Of a DNA stretch of 64,000 nt, positions 1-8,986 are shown one piece after another. The stretch is from Deltaproteobacteria bacterium (GTDB lineage Bacteria > Desulfobacterota > Binatia > UBA12015). Each line of letters starts with the position of its first letter. Position 1 is the first letter of the stretch. The stretch covers positions 19,744 to 83,743 of the forward strand of contig JAJCZO010000163.1 in the NCBI GenBank assembly GCA_029262355.1, given 5' to 3'. A model generated the notes under the pieces. It was not told the origin of the DNA, searched no databases, and saw only the letters and a list, made by a program, of their open reading frames with translations. A program made the translations under genes and the position numbers.

Positions 1-2
1 AC

Positions 3-662
3 GAGCTCCCGCGTCGTAGTGACCACTTGCTGCGATTCGAAGCTCTGGGCCCCGGTGGGGTGGTGCCGGTGGTCGGACGCTTGGGTCGCGCGCCTGCGGG
101 CCTTCTTCAGCCCGCGCTGGCCGGGCTGTGGGTCGTCACCTACCAGGGTCGTCACACGTTTCTCGAGCTGCCGGCGGAGAAGTTCGAGAGCTATCTTCAA
201 GAGGAGGCTCTCTCCCGCGTCATCGAGGATCGGGTGAGGCGCAACGAGAGTCTGTCGGCCGGGCGTGAGAGCTATGCCCGCTACGCGAAGTCGCTCGTGA
301 ACGTGCGCGGGGCCGAATCCTCGGGGCCGCAGCAGTTCGATCGCGAGATCGGGCTGCCGATTGAGCTGGTTCCCGAGACCGATCCGCGTACCTGGTCCGA
401 CGGTGATCCGTTCGCAGTCCGTTTGCTCTACGACGGGCAACCGTTGGCGGATCAGCAGATCAAACTCATCCATCTGCGTGACAGCGGCCTGCGAATCGTC
501 GCGAGAACCGACGCCGATGGTCGGGTGGAACTCCTTTTCCCGCAGTCCGGCCCGTGGCTCGCAGCGACGGTGTTCATGCGCCGCGCTCCCCAGGAAGTGG
601 AAGGTGACTGGGAGAGTTTTTGGGGAAGCCTCACGTTCGAGCTTCCCGCGGGAGCGAGCTGA
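3..662 (+). CDS. DUF4198-family protein, C-terminal part (5' end outside window)
   Basis: The frame is open from the first bases, so the true start lies upstream; the TTG at 27 is only an internal codon. The visible ~219 residues match my recollection of the DUF4198 family (periplasmic, NikM-like, often next to metal or transport genes): an AG-x-W-V-x-Y segment, then ELPAEKFESYLQEE, a G-L-P-I-E-L-V-P-E segment, and an immunoglobulin-like end with RTDADGRV and DWESFW. The family is thought to be extracytoplasmic and its biochemical role is unknown; the signal peptide would lie outside the window. The stop is followed one base later by the start of the next gene, so the two are probably cotranscribed. 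Family assignment is from memory of the motif pattern. Confidence 0.75.
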   Translation, partial: ELPRRSDHLLRFEALGPGGVVPVVGRLGRAPAGLLQPALAGLWVVTYQGRHTFLELPAEKFESYLQEEALSRVIEDRVRRNESLSAGRESYARYAKSLVNVRGAESSGPQQFDREIGLPIELVPETDPRTWSDGDPFAVRLLYDGQPLADQQIKLIHLRDSGLRIVARTDADGRVELLFPQSGPWLAATVFMRRAPQEVEGDWESFWGSLTFELPAGAS

Positions 663-663
663 G

Positions 664-1071
664 ATGGGGACGATCTCGCCTCTGCCGCCCGGTCTCGTAT
701 CGGGCGAGACGTTCACGACCAGGCTCGGCGGCATCGCGATTGCGCGATCCGAGTCTCCTGCGGTGTTTTGGGTTCGGGCCGAGGGGATTATTACGCCGTC
801 GCTCCTGCGCGAGGATCTCGCTCGGGCCGAGATCTTTGCCGCAGCTCACACGTCGGGTTGGGTGTACGTGGCCGATGTGACTGCGGTGCAAGCGGCGCAC
901 CCGATGAATGTGCTCGAGCTCCGGAGGATCCCGTCGCTTGCCCATCTGCAGCGATACGTCGTGGTGACCTCGTCGAGGATTCAGCGCTGGCTCATTCGCG
1001 GCGGGCGTCGCTTCGTCAAGCCGGATGCGATCGTCGCCACCGTCGATGAGGCCTGGGCGCTCTGCACCTAG
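664..1071 (+). CDS. hypothetical protein, 135 aa
   Basis: ATG at 664 lies one base after the upstream stop, which suggests translational coupling to the DUF4198 gene. The product is a small soluble alpha/beta-looking protein with no signal peptide or membrane segment. It has a conserved-looking middle (TSGWVYVADVTAVQAAHP) and a basic C-terminal half (RIQRWLIRGGRR). The alternation resembles SpoIIAA/STAS-like small domains, but I cannot assign a family. An upstream in-frame extension (from 361) overlaps the DUF4198 gene and is not coding-like. The stop codon sits one base before a MITE-like repeat, so the original 3' context of this gene may have been altered. Confidence 0.6.
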   Translation: MGTISPLPPGLVSGETFTTRLGGIAIARSESPAVFWVRAEGIITPSLLREDLARAEIFAAAHTSGWVYVADVTAVQAAHPMNVLELRRIPSLAHLQRYVVVTSSRIQRWLIRGGRRFVKPDAIVATVDEAWALCT

Positions 1072-1072
1072 C

Positions 1073-1223
1073 CTAGCAGGCTGTTGAAAAGCTCCTCCCG
1101 TCGCCAGGCCCCGCGTTGCGAAAACCAGCGAGAGTGCCCGACTATCGCGTCGTTTTCGCGCCTTGGCCTCGGGTGCGAATGGACGCACCTGGCTCGGTTC
1201 GGAGCTTTTCAACAACCTGCTAG
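1073..1223. mobile_element. MITE-like element, copy 1 (151 bp)
   Basis: Bounded by near-perfect terminal inverted repeats. The left end starts CTAGCAGGCTGTTGAAAAGC and the right end is its reverse complement with one mismatch over about 23 bp (1073-1095 and 1201-1223). CTAG at each outer end is palindromic, so it may be a 4-bp target duplication (IS5-family elements often duplicate CTAG/YTAR) or part of the repeat. The interior has a second inverted pair (GCGAAAAC / GTTTTCGC). There is no transposase inside, so it would be mobilised in trans. A second copy lies at 16462-16630 with a nearly identical core, including GAGAGTGCCCGACTATCGCG. In this copy the right arm has lost the extended pairing seen in copy 2. 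Confidence 0.8.
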
Positions 1224-1273
1224 CGCACCGCCGTTCACCCTAGGTCGATGGCGGTACGCTCGTGTGGTGTGAA

Positions 1274-4200
1274 TCAGTTCGGGATGGTTGCCAAGGTCTC
1301 TCTCGTCCGTTCCTCGTGGCCGAACGCGCCCATGGCTTCCCATTGCCGAAGGGCCTCCTCGTAGCCTGATCGTGTGCCTGCGAGATCCGCGCCCTCCCGT
1401 GCGATCTCGGCTCGCGCTTCCGCCACGAAGGGAAGGTAGCCGCGTAAGCCGGCGGTCCTCAGGATCTCATGTGCTTCCTCGAGTGCCGCGATCGCCTGGT
1501 CGGGTCGGCTCGTGCGCGCAACGACCAGAAGGCTCAGGGCGAGAAGCGGGGCGTGGCCGGTGCGTTTCGTCAACTCCACACTGGCGCGCGCGGCACGTCC
1601 TGCCGCATCGGGGTCGACGGAAAGCTGTGCCGCGCACAGGATGTGGCCCCACTCGGGTCGGATGCCCTCGAGCCCGTACGCCACGATCGTACCTTCTGCT
1701 TCACGCGCGTGCTCGATGGCCAACCCGGCCTGGCCGGCCAACGTGTGCGCTTGTGCAGCGGCACAGTGAGCCAGTCCGACATACACCGGCGCGCCATGGC
1801 GCGCTGCCAGGTCGAGTGCCTGCTCGGCGTCGCGGACGGCGCCCGCCGCGTTGCCGGCATCGAATCGAATCTCGCCGGCGGACAGAAGTGCCGAGAGCCG
1901 GGCTTCGGTGCGACCGTCGTGGGTCGCCTCCTCCGTGGCGGCATCTGCGTCCGCGCGGGCCGCAGCGAACTCGCCGAGTCGCGAGCGGGCGAGGCCGCGC
2001 ATCCCGATGAGGTAGGTGCGGGCGGAGAAGTCCCAGAAGCTGTGGTCTTCGTTGGTGGGCGCCAGGTGAGGCGCGTGGAGGTCGAGCAGCGCGGTTAGGT
2101 TGGCGAGCTTGCCTAGGTAGAGCAGCGAGGTGGTGAGTGGGACGAGAGCCATGAGCGCCAGCTCGGGTTCTCCGAGCGCCATGGCTCGGTCGTACGTCTC
2201 GCGTCCTAGGCGCTCGCGTCCCAGATGGTCCCCGCGCATCGAGAGGCAGACGCCGAACCCTACGGCGATGCGGGCGCGCAGCCGCTCGTCACCGAGTCGT
2301 TCGGCGATGCGGGTGCCTTCGGCATATAAGCGGTCCTCCTCCTCGGCGTCCATTCCGGCGCGCCAGGCGAGGTGAAGGAGGCGGGCTCGTGCGTGTACGG
2401 CGAGCGTGTTGGTCTCGGGGCTCTCCGGGCCCCGGTCGAGGATCTCGACGGCGCGCCGATCGTGGCGCAGCGCCTCCGGAATGTCCTTGGTCCCGACCCA
2501 GATTGCTGCCCGGGAGTGCCAGCGTGCTGCGTCGAGTAGCTCGCCTCCTTGCTCGTAGTGTTGCGCGAGGAGCGCGGCCCGTTCGTCGAGCTTATCCGAA
2601 TGCAGATCGGCGATCGCGCGCGCCGCGGCCCGGTGGGTCCTCGCTCGCCGCTCCTGCAGTTGCGAGTGGTAGGCGACTTCCTGCGTGAGCGGATGCTTGA
2701 AGGCAAACCGGCGCACGGGGTAGAGCGCTTCTTCGAAGATCATCTCCCCGGACTGGAGTGAGGCGAGAGGCGCAGCGAGTTGGCTGCGGGGCAGGCCCGT
2801 CGTCTTCTCCAGCACCGGTTCCTCGAAGAACTTGCCGAGCACGGACGCTGTTTGGAGGAGGGACTTCTGCCCGTCGTTCAGACGATCGATGCGCGCGGCG
2901 AGAACCGCCCGTACGCTGCCCGGGATCGCGAGGGACCGCACCGCGGTTCTCAACTTGTACGCGCCCCGTTTGCCCCGCAGGTCGCCACTCTCGATCAGGG
3001 ATTGCACGACCTCCTCGATGAAGAACGGATTGCCGCGGGTGCGTTCCTCGATCATGCGTGGCAGCGCGTATACGGTGTGGTCGTCGCCGAGGAGGTCGGT
3101 GAGCAGGGTCCGTGCCTGTGAGGATTCGAGTGGACGGAGTCGCGCGGCGGTGTGGTTCGCCCAGCCGTGCCAGCGGCCGTTGTACTCCGGTCGGTAGTTC
3201 GTCACGACGAGCGTTCGCGTGCCCGCGATGGCCGCAAGCCAACCCGCCAGCATCTCGTCGCTTGCGGCATCGAGCCAGTGCAGGTCTTCCCACAAGAGCA
3301 CGCCGCCCTGTTGGCGATTTCGCGCTTCGGATGCGCGGCAAACGAACTCGAGAAGTTGGCGCTTCCTTGCGTCGGGATCCATTTCGACCGGAGGTGAATC
3401 CGGATCGGCGATCCCCATGAACTCGAACACGACGGGGAGGGACTCGGACAGCGTGGGGTCCCACAGAACCGCCCGCCCGGCGACCTTCTCTCGCGCTTTG
3501 GCGGGGTCGTCGCGCTCGTCGACGTCGAATGAGCTCCGGAAGACCGACAGCCACGGAAGCAGAGGGGTCGACCGGCCATGCGAGACGGCGCTGCCTTCGG
3601 CAACCCGGATGCCGCGGGCGCGGCACCGCTCCAGAAACTCGAACGAGAGGCGGCTCTTGCCCACGCCGGCTTCGCCGATGAGGCTGACGATTTGCGCCTC
3701 CCCGTCGAGGGAGCGCTCCAATTTTCCTTCGAGCAGCTTCATCTCGTCGGCACGGCCGACGAAGAGGGACAGACCGCGCGTCCGTGACAGGTCGAAACGG
3801 GTGCGCAGGGCACCCACGCCCTGGAGCTCGTAGGCGTGGATGGGCTCCGCGACCCCGCGGATCTCGAACTCGCCCAGATCGCGCAACTGAAGGAAACCTT
3901 CGACGAGCTTCGCCGTGCTCTCGGTGAGGTAGGCATTGCCGGGCGCGGCGAGCTGCTCCATCCGTTGGGCGAGTCCGACCGTATGGCCCTGCGCGGTGTA
4001 GTCCATGCGCAAGTCGTCACCGATCTTGCCGACCACGACTTCGCCCGAATGAAGGCCCATGCGAACCGAGAAATTGAGCCCGCGCGAGCGCTTGAGCTCT
4101 TCGGCGTAGCCGCGGAGGTCCGTGCGCAGGGCGAGCGCCGCATAGCAGGCACGACGCGCATGGTCTTCGTGGGCAATCGGCGCCCCGAAGAGCGCCATGA

Positions 4201-4540
4201 TACCGTCGCCGGTGTACTGATTGATCGTCCCCTCGAAGCGGTGGACGCCGTCGCCGAGGATGCCGAAGAAGCGGTCCAGGATGACGTGCCAGCTCTCTGC
4301 CTCGACCTCCTCGGCGAGAGCCATTGATCCCTTGATGTCGGCGAACAGTACCGTGACTTGCTTCCGTTCGCCTTCGAGTGCACTTCGCGAGTTCAGGATG
4401 CGTTCGGCGAGATGTTTCGGCGTGTAGCTGCGTGGGTGAAACCCATCGCTCGGCGCCGGCTGCGCGGGGAGGCGTGTGCCGCACTCCTCGCAGAACTTCG
4501 CGCGGGTGCTGTTGGTGTGTTCGCAGCTGGGACACGTCAT
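1274..4540 (-). CDS. class III adenylate/guanylate cyclase with AAA ATPase and TPR domains
   Basis: 1088 aa. Residues 3-20 form a zinc ribbon (CPSC...CEEC). Residues ~60-240 are a class III nucleotide cyclase domain with the two metal aspartates visible (FADIKGS around D68 and YTGDGIMALFG around D112). An AAA/NACHT-like ATPase follows with Walker A GEAGVGKS at 289-296 and Walker B VLLWEDLHWLD at 414-424. The C-terminal ~400 residues are alpha-helical TPR-like repeats. This is the common zinc ribbon-cyclase-ATPase-TPR architecture of large signalling proteins in soil and sediment bacteria, thought to make cAMP in response to ligand or protein input. It is a single gene facing the acyltransferase on the same strand with a 36-bp gap. 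The nucleotide specificity was not determined. Confidence 0.93.
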   Translation of the reverse strand: MTCPSCEHTNSTRAKFCEECGTRLPAQPAPSDGFHPRSYTPKHLAERILNSRSALEGERKQVTVLFADIKGSMALAEEVEAESWHVILDRFFGILGDGVHRFEGTINQYTGDGIMALFGAPIAHEDHARRACYAALALRTDLRGYAEELKRSRGLNFSVRMGLHSGEVVVGKIGDDLRMDYTAQGHTVGLAQRMEQLAAPGNAYLTESTAKLVEGFLQLRDLGEFEIRGVAEPIHAYELQGVGALRTRFDLSRTRGLSLFVGRADEMKLLEGKLERSLDGEAQIVSLIGEAGVGKSRLSFEFLERCRARGIRVAEGSAVSHGRSTPLLPWLSVFRSSFDVDERDDPAKAREKVAGRAVLWDPTLSESLPVVFEFMGIADPDSPPVEMDPDARKRQLLEFVCRASEARNRQQGGVLLWEDLHWLDAASDEMLAGWLAAIAGTRTLVVTNYRPEYNGRWHGWANHTAARLRPLESSQARTLLTDLLGDDHTVYALPRMIEERTRGNPFFIEEVVQSLIESGDLRGKRGAYKLRTAVRSLAIPGSVRAVLAARIDRLNDGQKSLLQTASVLGKFFEEPVLEKTTGLPRSQLAAPLASLQSGEMIFEEALYPVRRFAFKHPLTQEVAYHSQLQERRARTHRAAARAIADLHSDKLDERAALLAQHYEQGGELLDAARWHSRAAIWVGTKDIPEALRHDRRAVEILDRGPESPETNTLAVHARARLLHLAWRAGMDAEEEDRLYAEGTRIAERLGDERLRARIAVGFGVCLSMRGDHLGRERLGRETYDRAMALGEPELALMALVPLTTSLLYLGKLANLTALLDLHAPHLAPTNEDHSFWDFSARTYLIGMRGLARSRLGEFAAARADADAATEEATHDGRTEARLSALLSAGEIRFDAGNAAGAVRDAEQALDLAARHGAPVYVGLAHCAAAQAHTLAGQAGLAIEHAREAEGTIVAYGLEGIRPEWGHILCAAQLSVDPDAAGRAARASVELTKRTGHAPLLALSLLVVARTSRPDQAIAALEEAHEILRTAGLRGYLPFVAEARAEIAREGADLAGTRSGYEEALRQWEAMGAFGHEERTRETLATIPN

Positions 4541-4576
4541 CGGACGATCGAGTCTACCGTAGACGAGGGCGGAGCG

Positions 4577-5809
4577 TCAGGTCGCCCGTGTCTTTGCGCG
4601 CGCCCACGCGATGGCGGGCTCTTCGATGAAGCGCCGCGACAGCCAACCCGCAAAGAGCGCGCTGGGGATGACGAGCGCAGTCAGGCAGAGGAACTGGGCG
4701 TCGCCAGACCCCTCGATCCACCCAAAGGTGTGCGAGAAGAGCAGAATGAGTGGGAAGTGCCAGAGAAATGCGCCGTAGCTGACGTCGCCGAGCCACCGAG
4801 CCAGGGGATTGGCCATGAACCATTGCGCACGGGGCGAGCCCAGCGAGGTGGTGAGCATCAGGGCGGCGAATGCGAACGCGGGGATCAGGTCGTCGAAATA
4901 TCTGGCGTAGATCCCGACCGGGGCCCCCTTGGAGACGCTTCCGTACCCCACCATCGAGCCGATCAGCAGAATCAGGACGCCGACCTGAAGTGGGGCGGGA
5001 CGCCGCGTCCACGACGGGGCGTCCGCACCGTCGGGTGCGACCCTTGCCTGGACGTAGAGGTACGCGGCGCTCATTCCGAATGCGAAGTGGCCGAGGTAGC
5101 CCGGGAATTGCTCGAGCAGCCGCGGTGCGTTCCCGCCGACCGCATTTCCCGCCCCGACTGCCGCGGCTACCGACGGCAGATGAAAGGCCAGCCAGCGCCA
5201 GCCGAGGCCGGCGCCGAGCCCGAGCGCCAGCCCCAGGCGCGGGTTTCGGAAGAAGAGCCCGGCGACCAGGGGAAGGAAGACGTAGAAGATCGCTTCGACC
5301 GACAGCGACCACAGGGCACCGTTCACGCCAAAACCCATTACACTTGCGTGGAAATCGAATTGTCGCAGCAGCCAGCGGGGCGCGGAGTGCTGCAGGAACA
5401 GGACGTGCAGCAGCAGGACGATCCAGCCCCCGATGCTCGCGAACGGAGACGCGAACCGGGTCAAGAACGGGGTCGCTGCGCCCTGGACGATCAGAGCCAC
5501 GTAGTAGGCCGGCATGATCCGGGCGGCCCGGCGGATCGCATAGCTCCACAGGGACCCGAACGCGCCCCCCCGGCGTACGACCGGCAAGAACAGCACGAAG
5601 CCACTGATCACGAAGAAGAAATCGACCCCCATCCCGGCGGCGACGATCAGTGCTCGCAATGGCCCGCCATCCAGCGGGGGGTCGGTGTAGAGCCAACAAT
5701 GGAAGACCGCGACCAGGAGGGCGGACGTTCCGCGGAACCCGTCGATCACGGGTACATGAGCTGGAACGGCCGCGGATGCGTCGCCGTACGTCGGTCGGGC
5801 CTCGGCCAT
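4577..5809 (-). CDS. acyltransferase 3 family membrane protein
   Basis: 410 aa from ATG 5809. The open frame continues upstream to 6334 but that part is the antisense shadow of the PPDK basic tail, so the later start is chosen. Motifs of the PF01757 family are clear: VAVFHCWL (catalytic His region), GMGVDFFFVISGFVL, an Arg-rich R-A-A-R-I-M-P-A-Y loop, NGALWSLSVEAIFYVF, and GDVSYGAFLWHFPLI. About ten membrane helices are expected. The family O-acylates sugars or lipids of the cell envelope using cytoplasmic acyl donors. It is divergent from ppdK, with a shared ~130-bp intergenic region. The substrate is unknown, although a surface-polysaccharide locus lies 14 kb away. Confidence 0.9.
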   Translation of the reverse strand: MAEARPTYGDASAAVPAHVPVIDGFRGTSALLVAVFHCWLYTDPPLDGGPLRALIVAAGMGVDFFFVISGFVLFLPVVRRGGAFGSLWSYAIRRAARIMPAYYVALIVQGAATPFLTRFASPFASIGGWIVLLLHVLFLQHSAPRWLLRQFDFHASVMGFGVNGALWSLSVEAIFYVFLPLVAGLFFRNPRLGLALGLGAGLGWRWLAFHLPSVAAAVGAGNAVGGNAPRLLEQFPGYLGHFAFGMSAAYLYVQARVAPDGADAPSWTRRPAPLQVGVLILLIGSMVGYGSVSKGAPVGIYARYFDDLIPAFAFAALMLTTSLGSPRAQWFMANPLARWLGDVSYGAFLWHFPLILLFSHTFGWIEGSGDAQFLCLTALVIPSALFAGWLSRRFIEEPAIAWARAKTRAT

Positions 5810-5938
5810 CTCGCAAAGGGGGTTGCCGATTTCGTCTCCGGAAGTCCAGGCCGGTCGTGGCAGGTGTGGAGGTTGGGTGGTAGGGATCTGCCTTTCCACG
5901 CCCCGGGACGCGGGCGAAATTCGGAGGAGATCCACACC

Positions 5939-8875
5939 ATGGCACGTGCGAAGAAGCTCGCGAAGGGCAAGAAGGCCGACGGGCGCAAGAAGACCGTCAA
6001 GAAGGGCGCCGCGAGCAAGGCTCGAGCTGGATCCTCCAAGAAGGCGGGCGCTGTGAAGAAGAAGAAATCGGCTTCGGAGAAGAAGGCCGCAGCCAAGAAA
6101 AAGCCGACAAAGGCCGCGAAGAAGCTGGTCCGGAAGGCCAAAAAGAAGGCTGGCGCGAAGGGGAAGGTCAAGTACCTGTATGCCTTCGGCGGCGGCCGGG
6201 CGGATGGCCAGGCGAAGATGAAGAATCTTCTCGGCGGCAAGGGTGCAAACCTCGCTGAGATGGCATCTCTCGGTCTGCCGGTTCCTCCGGGCTTCACGAT
6301 TTCGACGGACGTCTGCACCTACTTCTACGATCACAAGCGCACATACCCGCGTGAGCTCGCCGGTGCGGTTCAGCAGGCTGTCGCGAAGGTCGAGCGTCTC
6401 ATGGGCAAGGGCTTTGGTGACGGTGCGAACCCGCTGCTCGTTTCGGTTCGCTCGGGTGCGCGTACATCGATGCCGGGCATGATGGACACCGTTCTGAACC
6501 TAGGGCTGAACGACAAGACGGTCGTCGGGTTGGCTGAAGTCTCCGGGAACGAGCGCTTTGCGTACGATTCGTATCGTCGTTTCATTCAGATGTACGGCGA
6601 CGTCGTCATGGAGATGGAGCCGGAGAGCAAGACGGAGCGGGATCCGTTCGAGCTCTTGATCGAAGACAAGAAGGCCAAGCGCGGCACCGAGAACGACCTC
6701 GACCTCACGACCCAGGACTTGAAGGAGCTCGTCGTCGAGTTCAAAGCCCTCGTGCGCAAGCGCACCGGGAAGCAGTTCCCCGACGATCCCTGGGAGCAGC
6801 TTTGGGGCGCGATCGGCGCGGTCTTCGGTTCGTGGATGAACCAGCGCGCCATCACCTATCGTCGACTGTATTCCATCCCTGCCGACTGGGGTACCGCGGT
6901 CAACGTGCAGGCGATGGTCTTCGGCAACCTAGGCGAGGATTGTGCGACGGGCGTTGCCTTCACGCGAGATCCCGGCAACGGAAACAAAGACTTCTATGGC
7001 GAGTTCCTCGTGAACGCGCAGGGTGAGGACGTGGTTGCCGGTACTCGTACCCCGCAGAAGATCACGCTGAAGGCGTCGCGTGAGCTCGCGAAGGCGAGCG
7101 ACCAGCGCGAGGCCGACCGCAAGAAGGACGCTCCCTCTCTCGAGGAGGTCATGCCGAAGGCCTACAAGGAGCTGCGCAAAATCGCAGCCACGCTCGAGAA
7201 GCACTACCGCGACATGCAGGACATCGAGTTCACCATCGAGAACAAGAGCCTCTTCATGCTGCAGACCCGCAACGGGAAGCGGACCGCGGCATCGGCGCTC
7301 AAGGTCGCGGTCGACATGGTGAAGGAGAAGTTGATCAAGCCGAAGGTCGCCGTCACTCGGGTGCCTGCGGCGGCACTCGACGCGCTCCTCCATCCCCAGG
7401 TCGATCCGAAGGCGAAGAAAGATCTGCTCGCGAAGGGACTGCCGGCCTCGCCGGGGGCCGCCGCCGGTGAGATCGTGTTTTCGGCCGACGACGCGGCCGA
7501 AGCCGCAGAGGCCGGCCGCAAAACCATCCTGGTCAGGGTGGAGACTTCGCCCGAGGACATCCACGGGATGAACGCGGCCGAGGGCATCCTCACCGCGCGC
7601 GGCGGTGCCACCTCTCATGCCGCAGTGGTCGGTCGCGGTATGGGCAAGCCCTGCGTCGTCGGGTGCGGCGCGCTGCGGATCAACTACGAGAAGGGCACGA
7701 TGCACGCCGGGGATCGCGAGCTGAAGGCCGGCGATGAGATCACGCTCGACGGCGCTACGGGCGAGATCTTCGTTGGTCTCGTGCCGACGGTCGAAGCGGA
7801 ACTCTCGGGTGATTTCGACAAGCTGATGAAGTGGGCCGATTCCGTGCGCTCGCTCAACGTGCGCGCCAACGCCGATACTCCGCACGATGCCAAGGTGGCG
7901 CGGGAGTTCGGTGCTGAGGGCATCGGGCTCTGTCGTACCGAGCACATGTTCTTCGAGGGCGATCGTATCGATGCCGTTCGCGAGATGATTCTGGCGGAGG
8001 ACACCGACGGCCGACGTCGCGCACTCGCGAAGATTCTTCCGATGCAGAAGAAGGACTTCGTGGGCATTCTCGAGGCCATGAAGGGGTTGCCGGTCACGAT
8101 CCGACTCCTCGACCCGCCGCTGCATGAGTTCATTCCGCACACCGATGCCGAGATTTCCGATTTGGCTCTCAAGATCGGTGTTTCCGCCGAGGTGCTGTTG
8201 CAGAAGCGCGACTCACTGCACGAGTTGAATCCGATGCTCGGGCACCGCGGCTGTCGCCTCGGGGTCACCTTCCCCGAGATCTACGAGGTCCAGGTGCGCG
8301 CGATCATGGAGGCGGCGTGTGAGCTCGTAGGTCGTAAGGTGAAGGTCCTGCCGGAGATCATGATTCCGTTGGTTGGTGTCGACACGGAGTTGGAGCGGCT
8401 CCGCGCTCTCGCCGAGCGCATCGCCCAAGAGGTCGTGGCCGAGTACAAGGTCAAGGTGCCCTACACCATCGGTACGATGATCGAGGTCCCGCGCGCCGCG
8501 ATTACCGCAGGAGAGATCGCGGCTCACGCGGACTTCTTCTCCTTCGGCACGAACGATCTGACCCAGATGACGATGGGGCTGTCGCGCGACGATGCCGGCA
8601 AGTTCCTGCCGTACTACGTCGAGAGCGGTGTTCTCGAGAACGATCCTTTCGTTTCGGTCGATCAGACCGGCGTTGGCTTCTTGATGGCCCACGCGGTGAA
8701 GGCGGGCCGGTCTGCCCGACCAGGTCTGAAGTGCGGCATCTGCGGCGAGCACGGCGGTGACCCTGCCTCCGTGGTCTTTTGCCACGAAATCGGGCTCGAC
8801 TACGTCTCGTGTTCGCCGTTTCGGGTGCCGATCGCCCGACTCGCGGCGGCCCAGGCCGCGCTTGCCGAAGACTGA
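5939..8875 (+). CDS. ppdK: pyruvate, phosphate dikinase with lysine/alanine-rich N-terminal extension
   Basis: 978 aa. The start is ATG 5939, preceded by GGAGGAGA at 5922-5929; a longer open frame upstream (from 4358) is antisense shadow of other genes. PPDK interconverts pyruvate + ATP + Pi with PEP + AMP + PPi. Landmarks: LLGGKGANLAEMASLG and SVRSGARTSMPGMMDT (ATP-grasp), GGATSHAAVVGRGMGKPC with phospho-His ~560, GIGLCRTEHMFF, FGTNDLTQMTMGLSRDDAG, and CGICGEHGGDP with catalytic Cys ~935. Normal PPDKs begin near YLYAFGGG, which here starts at ~residue 79. The preceding ~76 residues contain about 30 Lys and 19 Ala and resemble a histone H1-like tail. The length (usual ~880-900 aa) agrees with this added extension. 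Confidence 0.97.
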   Translation: MARAKKLAKGKKADGRKKTVKKGAASKARAGSSKKAGAVKKKKSASEKKAAAKKKPTKAAKKLVRKAKKKAGAKGKVKYLYAFGGGRADGQAKMKNLLGGKGANLAEMASLGLPVPPGFTISTDVCTYFYDHKRTYPRELAGAVQQAVAKVERLMGKGFGDGANPLLVSVRSGARTSMPGMMDTVLNLGLNDKTVVGLAEVSGNERFAYDSYRRFIQMYGDVVMEMEPESKTERDPFELLIEDKKAKRGTENDLDLTTQDLKELVVEFKALVRKRTGKQFPDDPWEQLWGAIGAVFGSWMNQRAITYRRLYSIPADWGTAVNVQAMVFGNLGEDCATGVAFTRDPGNGNKDFYGEFLVNAQGEDVVAGTRTPQKITLKASRELAKASDQREADRKKDAPSLEEVMPKAYKELRKIAATLEKHYRDMQDIEFTIENKSLFMLQTRNGKRTAASALKVAVDMVKEKLIKPKVAVTRVPAAALDALLHPQVDPKAKKDLLAKGLPASPGAAAGEIVFSADDAAEAAEAGRKTILVRVETSPEDIHGMNAAEGILTARGGATSHAAVVGRGMGKPCVVGCGALRINYEKGTMHAGDRELKAGDEITLDGATGEIFVGLVPTVEAELSGDFDKLMKWADSVRSLNVRANADTPHDAKVAREFGAEGIGLCRTEHMFFEGDRIDAVREMILAEDTDGRRRALAKILPMQKKDFVGILEAMKGLPVTIRLLDPPLHEFIPHTDAEISDLALKIGVSAEVLLQKRDSLHELNPMLGHRGCRLGVTFPEIYEVQVRAIMEAACELVGRKVKVLPEIMIPLVGVDTELERLRALAERIAQEVVAEYKVKVPYTIGTMIEVPRAAITAGEIAAHADFFSFGTNDLTQMTMGLSRDDAGKFLPYYVESGVLENDPFVSVDQTGVGFLMAHAVKAGRSARPGLKCGICGEHGGDPASVVFCHEIGLDYVSCSPFRVPIARLAAAQAALAED

Positions 8876-8986
8876 GCTCCCACAGCGCATTGGGTCCCGT
8901 CCGTAGCCGAGATCGCCGCCCTATAGAGTGGTCCGTCTTGACTTTTCGGGCGGGATGACGACCAGTCTGCCGAAGCGGCAAGGCCG

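Noticed and set aside
664..1071. Assignment of the 135-aa protein as a STAS/SpoIIAA anti-sigma antagonist
   Set aside because: The general alpha/beta pattern is compatible but the phosphorylatable Ser motif of SpoIIAA is not visible.
1084..1272. 62-codon open frame within the first MITE-like copy
   Set aside because: Created by the repeat itself; the second copy does not keep the frame.
4358..5938. Upstream in-frame extension of ppdK to a 1505-residue protein
   Set aside because: It is antisense to the cyclase and acyltransferase genes, has no domain character, and the GGAGGAGA site fixes the start at 5939.
6929..8140. 403-codon open frame antisense to ppdK
   Set aside because: Shadow of a GC-rich gene; His/Arg/Glu-rich composition with no family pattern.
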